A DNA stretch of 64,000 nt from positions 56,755-120,754 of the forward strand of contig NZ_MVBC01000016.1 in assembly GCF_002007105.1 (NCBI RefSeq), read 5' to 3'. The notes under the pieces were generated by a model. That model saw nothing but the letters and a program-made list of their open reading frames with translations, had not been told where the DNA came from and ran no database searches. Every line of letters starts with the position of its first letter. Within the stretch, counting starts at the first letter, position 1. A program made the position numbers and the translations under genes. Origin of the DNA: Hymenobacter sp. CRA2 (GTDB taxonomy: Bacteria > Bacteroidota > Bacteroidia > Cytophagales > Hymenobacteraceae). Shown here piece after piece: positions 34,889 through 42,681 of this stretch.

Positions 34889-35455
34889 TTATTGTTGCGA
34901 GTGTGCCAGGCCGGTTTCTTCCCAGGGAAGCAGCGGGCGGTGCACAAGGTTGCGCAGCTCGTTAAGCATAGCGTCCACCGCTTCCGGCGTGTCCAGCTGC
35001 TCGTAGTACTTCTCGCGCACCTGCACGATGGGGGCCGTGCCGCAGGCGGCCAGGCATTCCACTTCTTTCAGCGTAAACAGACCGTCGGGCGAGGTGCCGC
35101 CGACCTTGGCGCCGGTGATGCGCTCCAGCTGGGCGGTCAGCTCGTCGGAGCCGCGCAGCATGCAGGGGCCCGTGCGGCAGATTTCCAGCACGTGCTTGCC
35201 CACCGGCTTGAGGTTGAACATCGTGTAGAACGAGGACACCTCGTACACCTCGATGGGCAGGATGCCGATGGTTTCGGCCACCAGATCCTGCACTTCCGGG
35301 CTCACCCAGCCGCCAAACTCCGCCTGCGCGATGTGCAGCAGGGGCAGCAGGGCCGACTTGCGGCGCTCGGCCGGGTAGTGCGTAAACAGACGGGCAATTT
35401 CGGCCTGGGCGGCGGGGGAGAATTGCGGCTTTACGGGCGCGGTTGTCGATTCCAT
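34889..35455 (-). CDS. nuoE: NADH-quinone oxidoreductase subunit E
   Basis: A 188-aa thioredoxin-like subunit with the [2Fe-2S] N1a ligands CRTGPC and CLAACG. The ATG at 35455 (MESTTAPVKPQF) fits the usual length; a start 33 nt upstream would overlap the spacer. Tightly packed between nuoD and nuoF. Confidence 0.96.
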   Translation of the reverse strand: MESTTAPVKPQFSPAAQAEIARLFTHYPAERRKSALLPLLHIAQAEFGGWVSPEVQDLVAETIGILPIEVYEVSSFYTMFNLKPVGKHVLEICRTGPCMLRGSDELTAQLERITGAKVGGTSPDGLFTLKEVECLAACGTAPIVQVREKYYEQLDTPEAVDAMLNELRNLVHRPLLPWEETGLAHSQQ

Positions 35456-35465
35456 TCGTGGCAGA

Positions 35466-36728
35466 TTAAGCGTCCAGCTCGCCAGCAATGACGTTCATGG
35501 AGCTCAGGGTAATGATGGCGTCGGAGAGGGTCGAGCCTACCACCATTTCGGGGTAAGCCTGGTAGTAGATGTAGCACGGCCGGCGGAAGTGCAGGCGGTA
35601 GGGCGTGCGCCCGCCGTCCGAAATCAGGTAAAAGCCCAGTTCGCCGTTGCCGCCTTCCACGGAGTGGTACACTTCACCAGCCGGGGCGTCGATTTCGCCC
35701 ATGATGATTTTGAAGTGGTAGATCAACGCCTCCATATTGCGGTACACCTCCTGCTTGGGCGGGAGGTAGTAGTGCGGGGCGTCGGCGTGGTAGGGGCCTT
35801 CGGGCAGGTTTTCCAGCGCCTGGTTGATGATGCGCAGGCTCTGCCAGATTTCCTCGTTGCGCACCAGGTACCGGTCGTAGGTGTCGCCGTTGGTGCCCAC
35901 CGGAATTTCGAAGTCGAAATCCTGGTACGAAGAGTAAGGATTCATCACCCGCACGTCGTAGTCGACGCCGGCGGCGCGCAGGTTGGGGCCGGTGAAGCCG
36001 TAGTTCAGGGCGCGCTCCGCGCTGATCGGACCCACGTTGATAGTGCGGTCCATGAAGATGCGGTTGCGGTCGAACAGGTTCTGGAACTCGCGCATCACCG
36101 CCGGGAAGCGCTTCAGCCAGGTGCGCAGCTTCTCCAGCGCCACCGGCGACAGGTCGCGCTCCATGCCGCCCACGCGGCCCATGTTGGTCGTCAGGCGCGA
36201 GCCGCAGACCTCCTCGTAGATTTCGTAGATGTTTTCGCGCTCCTCAAACAGGTAGAGGAAGCCCGAAAACGCGCCGGTGTCCACGCCCAGAATGCCGTTG
36301 CAGACCAAGTGGTCGGCAATGCGGGCCAGCTCCATCATGATGACGCGGATGTACTGGGCGCGCTTGGGCACCTCGATGCCCAGCAGCTTTTCCACCGTCA
36401 TGTGCCAGCCCATGTTGTTGATGGGGCTGGAGCAGTAGTTCATCCGGTCCGTCAGCGGCGTAATCTGGTAGAAGGGACGCCGCTCGGCAATCTTCTCGAA
36501 TGCCCGGTGGATGTAGCCGATGGTGGGCACGCCGGAAATGATTTTCTCGCCATCCATCTGCAGGATGTTCTGGAAAATGCCGTGCGTGGCCGGGTGCGTG
36601 GGGCCCAGGTTCAGCGTGGTGAGGTCCTGGCCGAAATCTTCGGTTTTGGTGACCATCACGCCGCGCTGCTGTTGGGCAGCCTCGTGGTGTATATGTCCCG
36701 TCGCGGTAAGTGCGTCGTTCGTTGCCAT
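35466..36728 (-). CDS. nuoD: NADH-quinone oxidoreductase subunit D
   Basis: A 420-aa 49-kDa-type subunit. Conserved text includes LNLGPTHPATHGIFQNILQMDGE, GYIHRAFEKIAE, and DCxx-equivalent region RMNYCSSPINN. It forms the quinone pocket with NuoB. Its ATG lies 5 nt after the last unit of the heptamer hairpin at 36734-36821, so the expected ribosome-binding region falls within the stem. Confidence 0.97.
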   Translation of the reverse strand: MATNDALTATGHIHHEAAQQQRGVMVTKTEDFGQDLTTLNLGPTHPATHGIFQNILQMDGEKIISGVPTIGYIHRAFEKIAERRPFYQITPLTDRMNYCSSPINNMGWHMTVEKLLGIEVPKRAQYIRVIMMELARIADHLVCNGILGVDTGAFSGFLYLFEERENIYEIYEEVCGSRLTTNMGRVGGMERDLSPVALEKLRTWLKRFPAVMREFQNLFDRNRIFMDRTINVGPISAERALNYGFTGPNLRAAGVDYDVRVMNPYSSYQDFDFEIPVGTNGDTYDRYLVRNEEIWQSLRIINQALENLPEGPYHADAPHYYLPPKQEVYRNMEALIYHFKIIMGEIDAPAGEVYHSVEGGNGELGFYLISDGGRTPYRLHFRRPCYIYYQAYPEMVVGSTLSDAIITLSSMNVIAGELDA

Positions 36729-36733
36729 GTTAG

Positions 36734-36821
36734 TTAGTACTGAGTAGGGAGTATTGAGTAGTGAGTATCAATGGGCGAGAAAATGAATTCTCAGTACTCA
36801 ATACTCGGTACTCCATACTAA
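36734..36821. repeat. Heptamer-unit hairpin between nuoC and nuoD (5x7 arms, 18-nt loop)
   Basis: Left arm 36734-36768 and right arm 36787-36821 each divide into five heptamers with a constant core (GAGTA in most units, for example TGAGTAG and GGAGTAT) and variable first and last positions. Opposed heptamers share the core but often differ at their edges, so the stem would be interrupted every 7 bp. It fills the nuoC-nuoD spacer from 5 nt after the nuoC stop to 5 nt before the nuoD ATG. Confidence 0.85.
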
Positions 36822-36826
36822 TCAGG

Positions 36827-37396
36827 TTATCGGCCGAAGAACAGGTCGGTTTTGTCTTCGCGGGTGCCGTCTTCCAGCGGGTACTCCTTGCGCATGGGGT
36901 GGTAATCCATGTCCTCCACATTTAGGATGCGGATCAGGTTGGGGTGCCCGGTGAAGATGATGCCGAAGAAGTCGTAGGCTTCGCGCTCCATCCAGTTGGC
37001 GGTGGCGTACACGTCCGTGAGGGTGGGCACGACCGGGTCCTGAATGGGGAAGAAGATTTTCAGGCGCAGCCGGATGTTGTTGACTAAGCTGTGCAACTGG
37101 TACACCACGCTCAGCTCCTTGCCTTCGTTCTCGGGCCAGTGCACGCCGCACATGGTCGTGAGGAAGTTGAGTTGCAACTGCTCCTCGCCGTGGAGCACGT
37201 CGATGATTTCGTGAATCTTCTCGCGTGCTACCGTAGCCGTCAGCAGGCCGTATTGCTCCTCCACGTCCGAGAACGTGTCGGCGCCGAACAGCTCCTGCAG
37301 CCGGGTCAAGATCTGCTCGTTGCCAATGGCCGCGTGGGCTTTCACATAGTCAGCCGCCTTTTGCTGGGCCGCCGGCGAGGTGTTGAGGTCAGTCAT
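36827..37396 (-). CDS. nuoC: NADH-quinone oxidoreductase subunit C
   Basis: A 189-aa 30-kDa-type subunit. Signature region: TDVYATANWMEREAYDFFGI and NLIRILNVEDMDYHPMRKEY. It is separate from nuoD, unlike the fused form in E. coli. It is bracketed by two heptamer hairpins that use the same GAGTA core. Confidence 0.96.
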   Translation of the reverse strand: MTDLNTSPAAQQKAADYVKAHAAIGNEQILTRLQELFGADTFSDVEEQYGLLTATVAREKIHEIIDVLHGEEQLQLNFLTTMCGVHWPENEGKELSVVYQLHSLVNNIRLRLKIFFPIQDPVVPTLTDVYATANWMEREAYDFFGIIFTGHPNLIRILNVEDMDYHPMRKEYPLEDGTREDKTDLFFGR

Positions 37397-37399
37397 TCT

Positions 37400-37488
37400 C
37401 TAGTATTGAGTATAGAGTATTGAGTAGTGAGTACCGAGCAAGGGCCGGGGCCGCGTCTCAATACTCACTACTCTGTACTCACTACTAT
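37400..37488. repeat. Heptamer-unit hairpin between nuoB and nuoC (5x7 arms, 19-nt loop)
   Basis: Left arm 37400-37434 and right arm 37454-37488 each hold five heptamers (TGAGTAT, AGAGTAT and similar), with the GAGTA core in register. The outer unit on each side contains TAGTA. On the minus strand the element begins inside the last sense codon and stop of nuoB and ends 3 nt before the nuoC ATG, so it occupies the whole spacer. Confidence 0.85.
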
Positions 37489-38042
37489 TTGATGTTGTAG
37501 GACTCGAGCAGCGCCTGGTACTCGGGCGAGTTGCGGCGGCGGATCGACTCGTTCTTGGCCAGCTCCTGCACGCGCATCAGGCCTTCCAGCACCTGCTCGG
37601 GGCGGGGCGGGCAGCCGGGCACGTACACATCCACCGGGATGATGCGGTCGATGCCCTGGAGCACGGAGTAGCTATCAAAAATGCCGCCCGAGCAGGCGCA
37701 GGCGCCCATGGCCAGCACCCAGCGGGGCTCAGCCATCTGCTCGTACACCTGCTTCACGATGGGAGCCATCTTCTTGGCAATGGTGCCCATCACCATCAGC
37801 AGGTCGGCCTGCCGGGGCGAAAACGACGGACGCTCCGAGCCGAAGCGCGAAATGTCGTAGTGGGCGCCCATGGTGGCCATGAACTCGATGCCGCAGCAGG
37901 AGGTAGCGAAGGGCAGGGGCCACAGGGAGTTGGCGCGGGCAATGCCCACCACCTTGTCCAGCGAAGTGGCGAAGAAACCGGCGCCTTCGATGCCCTCGGG
38001 GGCGGCTACGGTTTTGATTTCAGGAACGCGGTTATCACTCAT
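37485..38042 (-). CDS. nuoB: NADH-quinone oxidoreductase subunit B
   Basis: A 185-aa subunit with cluster N2 ligands in [20 protein letters not shown] and [12 protein letters not shown], the last iron-sulfur centre before quinone. The ATG at 38042 ([11 protein letters not shown]) is chosen over an upstream start whose 20 extra residues are not family-like. Its stop codon is part of the heptamer hairpin. Confidence 0.97.
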   Translation of the reverse strand: MSDNRVPEIKTVAAPEGIEGAGFFATSLDKVVGIARANSLWPLPFATSCCGIEFMATMGAHYDISRFGSERPSFSPRQADLLMVMGTIAKKMAPIVKQVYEQMAEPRWVLAMGACACSGGIFDSYSVLQGIDRIIPVDVYVPGCPPRPEQVLEGLMRVQELAKNESIRRRNSPEYQALLESYNIK

Positions 38043-38113
38043 GACGAATGGTCTCTGGTTGGGGAAGTAAGCGCGGCGGCAACTCCACCTTTCCGAACAC
38101 AAGTCCGGGCGTT

Positions 38114-38202
38114 TTAGTGCTTCTTGTCTAGAGCTTAGTGTTTGGCTCGCTCCAATATTTCAGGTCGATGCCAAGCGTTAGACACTATTGGCTAAGCACC
38201 AA
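38114..38202. repeat. Heptamer-unit hairpin between nuoA and nuoB (5x7 arms, 19-nt loop)
   Basis: Left arm 38114-38148 and right arm 38168-38202 each divide into five heptamers, here of a TTAGTGC-like type (TTAGTGC opposite TTGGTGC; CTAGAGC opposite ATAGTGT). Pairing is more degenerate than in the other three copies. On the minus strand the first unit follows the nuoA TAA directly. Confidence 0.7.
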
Positions 38203-38589
38203 TTAGTTCTGCCACTTCAGGATGCCCTTCTTGATGATGTAGTAGAAGCCAGCCAGTAGCAGGCCCATGAACATCAGCATTTCGACAAAGCCGAACATGC
38301 CCAGCTCGCGGAAATTCACGGCCCAGGGGTACATGAAGATGACTTCCACGTCGAAGAGCACGAAGAGAATGGCCGTCAGGAAGTACTTCACCGAAATCGG
38401 GGTGCGGGCGTTGCCCACCGACTCGATGCCGCACTCGAAGGACGAGTCCTTTACCTTGGAGTGGCGCTTAGGCCCGATGAGGTGCGAGGCAATCATCGAG
38501 AAGGCGACGAAGGCCAGCGCAAGGCCAAATTGGATGAGAATCGGCAGGTAATCGGCCGGTTGGTAAGCAGCGGTGGTGGCTAACAGCAT
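38203..38589 (-). CDS. nuoA: NADH-quinone oxidoreductase subunit A
   Basis: A 128-aa, three-helix subunit with the conserved loop SSFECGIESVGNARTPISVKYF, which carries the Cys near the quinone cavity. I prefer the ATG at 38589 (MLLATTAAYQPADY); a longer frame runs into the promoter. It leads the nuoA-J block. Confidence 0.96.
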   Translation of the reverse strand: MLLATTAAYQPADYLPILIQFGLALAFVAFSMIASHLIGPKRHSKVKDSSFECGIESVGNARTPISVKYFLTAILFVLFDVEVIFMYPWAVNFRELGMFGFVEMLMFMGLLLAGFYYIIKKGILKWQN

Positions 38590-38631
38590 GACAGAAGAGA
38601 GGAAAGTGCTGTTGAGAAAAGGCATTGGGAG

Positions 38632-38639
38632 CAAAGGTA
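38632..38639 (-). promoter_or_regulatory. Bacteroidota -7 promoter box for the nuoA operon
   Basis: Minus strand TACCTTTG, full match to TAnnTTTG, 42 nt before the chosen nuoA ATG. Confidence 0.75.
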
Positions 38640-38685
38640 GGACGAAAACCGGGGGGGTGCAACGAATCCAAGACCGGGAGCGGCG

Positions 38686-38693
38686 TATCTTTG
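38686..38693 (+). promoter_or_regulatory. Bacteroidota -7 promoter box for the Uma2 gene
   Basis: TATCTTTG, full match, 94 nt before the ATG at 38788. It is back to back with the nuo promoter. Confidence 0.65.
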
Positions 38694-38787
38694 GAGAAAC
38701 TGCGTGACCAGGCGGCTGAGGGCGTCAGACCTTAACAAACGACGCCAGTTTGCGAACTTCCGCCCCCAGCTTCTCCTTCCTTTGGCT

Positions 38788-39384
38788 ATGGCTCATCCTC
38801 AACCTGATAAGCGCATGTATTCGGTAGAAGAGTACCTGGCACTGGAAGAAGTGTCGGAAGTACGCCATGAGTTTTACCAGGGCGAAATCTTTGCCATGAC
38901 GGGCGCTTCGCTGCCGCACAACCGGCTTATCAAGAACAGCGTCCGTGCTATTGAAGACCGTATCAACCCCGATATGTGTGAAGCATTTATCGACGGCGCC
39001 TTGGTCGAAATCAGCGCCGACTGTTATCTGTACCCAGATGTAGTGGTATCGTGCCACGATGAGGACCTGGCATCGGACCGCATCCTGCGGCATCCGTCCG
39101 TCATCATCGAAGTCCTTTCGCCCAAAACCGCCGACTACGACCGTACCAGCAAGCTGCGGCTGTACCAGCGGCTGTCGTCGCTGCAGCATTACGTATTGAT
39201 CCGTCAGGATTACTGCTGGGTTGATTGCCTGACGCGGGCGGCCGACGAATGGAGCCTGCGCGTGTATGACTCGCTGGCGGATGAGCTGGAGCTGTCGGCG
39301 TTGAATATCCGGATTCCGCTGGCGGAATTATACAAGCGGGTGAAACTGGACAACCCGCCGCAGCTGCAACCAGATATCCGGTAA
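38788..39384 (+). CDS. Uma2-family (DUF820) putative nuclease
   Basis: A 198-aa protein with the restriction-endonuclease-like Uma2 fold: SVEEYLALEEVSEVRHEFYQGEIFAMTGASLPHNRL, the acidic pair YLYPDVVVSC (Asp) and VIIEVLSPKTADYDRTSKLRLY (E-V-S-P then K). These proteins are abundant in cyanobacteria and present in cytophagales; their biological role is not settled. The ATG at 38788 (MAHPQPDKRMY) is preferred over an in-frame start 28 codons upstream. Monocistronic, with its own promoter and terminator. Confidence 0.9.
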   Translation: MAHPQPDKRMYSVEEYLALEEVSEVRHEFYQGEIFAMTGASLPHNRLIKNSVRAIEDRINPDMCEAFIDGALVEISADCYLYPDVVVSCHDEDLASDRILRHPSVIIEVLSPKTADYDRTSKLRLYQRLSSLQHYVLIRQDYCWVDCLTRAADEWSLRVYDSLADELELSALNIRIPLAELYKRVKLDNPPQLQPDIR

Positions 39385-39396
39385 GTACCTGCACAA

Positions 39397-39428
39397 AAAA
39401 GCCGCCCCGGTCACCCGGGGCGGCTTTT
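39397..39428. terminator. Bidirectional terminator between Uma2 and pruA
   Basis: Fourteen-bp arms (AAAAGCCGCCCCGG and complement) with a TCAC loop and A/T runs at both ends. Confidence 0.93.
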
Positions 39429-39449
39429 AGTTTCTACTAGCCGGGCCGC

Positions 39450-41120
39450 TTAGAAGCCACCTCCGCCAGTCACGTTCAGGTCCTCGTGGTTGTCCACGCC
39501 CATGAAGGGGTAGCGGTAGTCCACGGGCGGCACGAAGGTTTCCTTGATGGTGCGTGGCGACACCCAGCGCAGCAGGTTCAGGATGGAGCCGGCTTTGTCG
39601 TTGGTGCCGGAAGCGCGGGCCCCGCCGAAGGGCTGCTGGCCGACTACGGCGCCGGTGGGCTTGTCGTTGATGTAGAAGTTGCCGGCGGCGTGCACCAGCT
39701 TCTTGGTGGCCAGGTCCACGGCGTAGCGGTCCTTGGCGAAGATGGCGCCGGTGAGGGCGTAGGGAGAGGTGTTGTCGACCAGTTCCAGGGTCTTCTCGAA
39801 GTTCTGCGAGTCATACACGTGCAGGGTCAGCACCGGGCCGAACAGCTCCTCGCACATGGTCACGTACTGCGGGTCCTTGGCCACCAGGATGGTCGGCTCG
39901 ATGAAGTAGCCTTTCGACTTGTCATAGTTGCCACCGGCCAGGATTTCCACCGACTCGTCGTTCTTGGCGTTGTCGATGTAGCGGGCCAGCTTGTCGAAGG
40001 ACGCCTCGCTGATAACAGCGTTGACGAAGTTCGAGAAATCCTCCACGTCGCCCATCTTAAACGACTTCAAATCGTCGATGAGGTACTGACGCACTTCGTC
40101 CCACAGGTTCGAGGGAATATAGGCGCGCGAGGCGGCCGAGCACTTCTGGCCCTGAAACTCGAAAGCGCCGCGGGTAATGGCGGTGGCTACTTCCTTGGCG
40201 TTGGCCGAGGAGTGGGCGAGGATGAAGTCCTTGCCGCCGGTTTCGCCCACCACGCGCGGGTAAGCCTTGTAGCGCGACACGTTCTCGCCGATGGTCTTCC
40301 AAATGTTGTTGAAGACGCCGGTGGAGCCGGTGAAGTGGATGCCGGCGAAGTCGCGGTGCTTCAGAATCACGTCGCCGGCGGTGGGGCCGTCCACGTACAC
40401 CAGGTTGATGACGCCGTCGGGCACGCCGGCCTCCTGGAACAGCTCCATCAGCACCTGCGCCGAGTACACCTGGGTGTTGGCGGGCTTCCACACCACCACG
40501 TTGCCCATCATGGCGGGCGCGGTGGGCAGGTTGCCAGCAATGGAGGTGAAGTTGAACGGCGTCAGCGCGAACAGGAAGCCTTCCAGCGGGCGGTGCTCCA
40601 GGCGGTTCCACATACCGGGCGCCGACTCGGGCTGCTGCTGGTAGATCTGCTGCATGAAATGCACGTTGAACCGGAAGAAGTCGATCAGCTCGCAGGCCGA
40701 GTCGATTTCGGCCTGGAAGGCGTTCTTGCTCTGGCCCAGCATGGTGGCTGCGTTCAGCTTGGCGCGGTAGGGGCCAGCCAGCAGCTCGGCGGCTTTCAGG
40801 AAAATAGCGGCGCGCTCCTGCCAGGGCAACTCGGCCCACTGGGTACGGGCGGCCAGGGCAGCATCAATGGCCTGCTGCACGTGCTCGGCCGAGCCGAGGT
40901 GGAAGTGGCCGAGGGTATGGTTATGGTCGTGGGGCGGCGAAATGCGCTGCAGGTTGCCGGTGCGCACTTCCTGACCGCCGATGTACATCGGAATGTCGCG
41001 CTCCTGGCTCTTGAGCGTTTTGAGCATCGCCTTGAGTTCGGCGCGCTCGGGGGAGCCGGGGGCGTAGCCCTTCACGGGCTCGTTCTTGGGGGCGGGGACG
41101 TTGAAAAAGCCGTTGGCCAT
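39450..41120 (-). CDS. pruA: L-glutamate gamma-semialdehyde (P5C) dehydrogenase
   Basis: A 556-aa aldehyde dehydrogenase that oxidises glutamate semialdehyde to glutamate with NAD+, the second step of proline breakdown. Catalytic Cys lies in FQGQKCSAASRAYIP and the Glu in RVVGETGGKDFIL; NAD-site text FTGSTGVFNNIWKTIGEN is present, and the C-terminal GGARASGTNDKAGS fits the stand-alone P5CDH group. The ATG at 41120 (MANGFFNVPAPKNEP) is preferred over an upstream start that overlaps the promoter. No proline dehydrogenase gene is adjacent. Confidence 0.93.
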   Translation of the reverse strand: MANGFFNVPAPKNEPVKGYAPGSPERAELKAMLKTLKSQERDIPMYIGGQEVRTGNLQRISPPHDHNHTLGHFHLGSAEHVQQAIDAALAARTQWAELPWQERAAIFLKAAELLAGPYRAKLNAATMLGQSKNAFQAEIDSACELIDFFRFNVHFMQQIYQQQPESAPGMWNRLEHRPLEGFLFALTPFNFTSIAGNLPTAPAMMGNVVVWKPANTQVYSAQVLMELFQEAGVPDGVINLVYVDGPTAGDVILKHRDFAGIHFTGSTGVFNNIWKTIGENVSRYKAYPRVVGETGGKDFILAHSSANAKEVATAITRGAFEFQGQKCSAASRAYIPSNLWDEVRQYLIDDLKSFKMGDVEDFSNFVNAVISEASFDKLARYIDNAKNDESVEILAGGNYDKSKGYFIEPTILVAKDPQYVTMCEELFGPVLTLHVYDSQNFEKTLELVDNTSPYALTGAIFAKDRYAVDLATKKLVHAAGNFYINDKPTGAVVGQQPFGGARASGTNDKAGSILNLLRWVSPRTIKETFVPPVDYRYPFMGVDNHEDLNVTGGGGF

Positions 41121-41165
41121 AGCGGGGAATGTCAGGGGGCTTTGTGAAGGCTGGGATTGAGCGGA

Positions 41166-41173
41166 CAAAGGTA
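41166..41173 (-). promoter_or_regulatory. Bacteroidota -7 promoter box for pruA
   Basis: Minus strand TACCTTTG, full match, 45 nt before the chosen ATG. This also argues against the longer pruA start. Confidence 0.75.
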
Positions 41174-41249
41174 AGGCATTGCCCATGCCGCGCCGAAACA
41201 GGTGCAATATTCGCCGCTGAGAATCCGTTCAGCCCAAAATTGTTTGAAT

Positions 41250-41963
41250 ATGCGTCTTGTACTATACCTCGGCGTTCTGGCGAGCCTGGCTGCCTGCAGC
41301 CCCACTTCCACTTCTACTCCGGCCGTGCGGCAGATCAAAGTGTCGGGGTTTGGCGTGGTGACGGCGTATCCTGATCTGGCCGAAATCACCGTTGAAGTTT
41401 CCTTCACCAAGCCCCGGCTCAAGGATGCCACGGTGGAAACGCAGGCGGTGGTGGAGCAGGTAGTAGCCGCCTCGAAGCCCTTTATTCGCAGCCAGGAGGA
41501 CTTGCGCGTGAGCCACGTCTCCACCAACAAGGACTACGACTACGTGCGCGGCAAGCAGGTCTTCCTCGGTTTTGAGGCTACCCAGTCGCTGACCGTGCAG
41601 CTCGCCGACCTCAACCGGCTGGAAGACTACATGGAGGTGCTGCTGCAAACCCGTATCAGCCGCATCCGCAGCGTGGCTTACTCGCATTCCAAGGCCGACA
41701 GCCTGCACCGCGAAGCCCACGGCATTGCCTTGCGCAACGCGCTCAAATCGGCGGATAAGCTCTGCGGGGTGCTGGGCGCCAAGCGCGGCGACGTGCTGGA
41801 GGTGAGCGAACAGGATGCCAGCCAGCTCAGCGACGACAACTGGGACCGGCGCTCCGTGGACATGGAGCTGTACGGCAAGGGCATCAGCACGCGCAGCTTC
41901 AAGATTACGCCGGAACTGATGCACTTCGGGGGCGAGGTGCAAGCGGCCGTGGCCTTGGAGTAA
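41250..41963 (+). CDS. SIMPL-domain lipoprotein
   Basis: A 237-aa protein with a lipobox (LASLAACSP, Cys at residue 16) followed by the SIMPL (DUF541) domain: IKVSGFGVVTAYPDLAEITV, EDLRVSHVSTNKDYDYV and KITPELMHFGGEVQAAVALE. The family is found in bacterial envelopes; function is poorly known. The ATG at 41250 fits the signal peptide. Its stop is 5 nt from that of the convergent YjjG-type gene. Confidence 0.88.
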   Translation: MRLVLYLGVLASLAACSPTSTSTPAVRQIKVSGFGVVTAYPDLAEITVEVSFTKPRLKDATVETQAVVEQVVAASKPFIRSQEDLRVSHVSTNKDYDYVRGKQVFLGFEATQSLTVQLADLNRLEDYMEVLLQTRISRIRSVAYSHSKADSLHREAHGIALRNALKSADKLCGVLGAKRGDVLEVSEQDASQLSDDNWDRRSVDMELYGKGISTRSFKITPELMHFGGEVQAAVALE

Positions 41964-41968
41964 GCCCG

Positions 41969-42661
41969 TTACAAAAAGCTCTTCAGCTCGCTCAAACAGC
42001 TGATTTCGTACGTCACCTCGGCCGAGTGGCGCCGCTTGTCGGGGTTGAAGTACACCTGATCGATGCCCGCGTTGTAGGCGCCGAGCACGTCGCATTCCAG
42101 GTTGTCGCCAATCATCAGGCTCTCGGCGGCGGTGGTGCCGGCGCGCTCCAGGGCGTGCTCGAAGATGCGGCGGTCGGGCTTCAGGCACCCGATGTGCTCG
42201 GAGGTGACAACCTCCTGGAAGTAGTCGGTCAGCCGCGAAGAGGCCAGCTTGATGTGCTGCACGTCCTGGAAGCCGTTGGTGATGAGGTGCAGCACGTACT
42301 TCTCCTTCAGGTAATCCAGCACCTCGTAGGTGAAGGGAAACACCGCCGACTTCTGGGGCAGGATGTCGGTGAACTGCGCCGATATATCCGCCGGTACTTC
42401 GCTTTCCGGCACGCCGAGCTTCATTAGGCTGCGCACGAAACGTATTTCGCGCAGCTCTTTCTGCCCGATCTTATTGGCCTGATACATGCGCCACAGGGCA
42501 TGATTAACTTCGCTGTAGCGGGCAATGAATTCTTCGACCGAGAAGCCGTAGCGGGCGAAATCGTGCAGCTCGTACAGGTGGCGCAGGGTTTCGTCGGCGT
42601 TTTTCTCGAAGTCCCAAAGGGTGTGGTCGAGGTCGAAGAAGAGGTGGCGGTAGGTCTTCAT
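41969..42661 (-). CDS. YjjG-type HAD pyrimidine nucleotidase
   Basis: A 230-aa HAD hydrolase. Motif I is FFDLDHTLWDFEKNA (nucleophile Asp and general acid Asp), motif II is HLITNGF, motif III the Lys in CLKPDRRIFEH, and motif IV GDNLECDVLGA. The N-terminal WDFEKNADETL and overall size match the YjjG family, which removes phosphate from noncanonical or ordinary pyrimidine monophosphates. Exact substrate unproven. Confidence 0.9.
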   Translation of the reverse strand: MKTYRHLFFDLDHTLWDFEKNADETLRHLYELHDFARYGFSVEEFIARYSEVNHALWRMYQANKIGQKELREIRFVRSLMKLGVPESEVPADISAQFTDILPQKSAVFPFTYEVLDYLKEKYVLHLITNGFQDVQHIKLASSRLTDYFQEVVTSEHIGCLKPDRRIFEHALERAGTTAAESLMIGDNLECDVLGAYNAGIDQVYFNPDKRRHSAEVTYEISCLSELKSFL

Positions 42662-42681
42662 GCAGTAGGTAAACAGTGGAG

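Noticed and set aside
36734..37488. CRISPR-like array in the nuoC spacers
   Set aside because: The units are only 7 nt with no spacers between them, and the two arms are inverted, not direct, repeats.
39486..41147. 553-codon frame opposite pruA
   Set aside because: Antisense shadow with Gly/Val/His-biased composition; pruA is certain.
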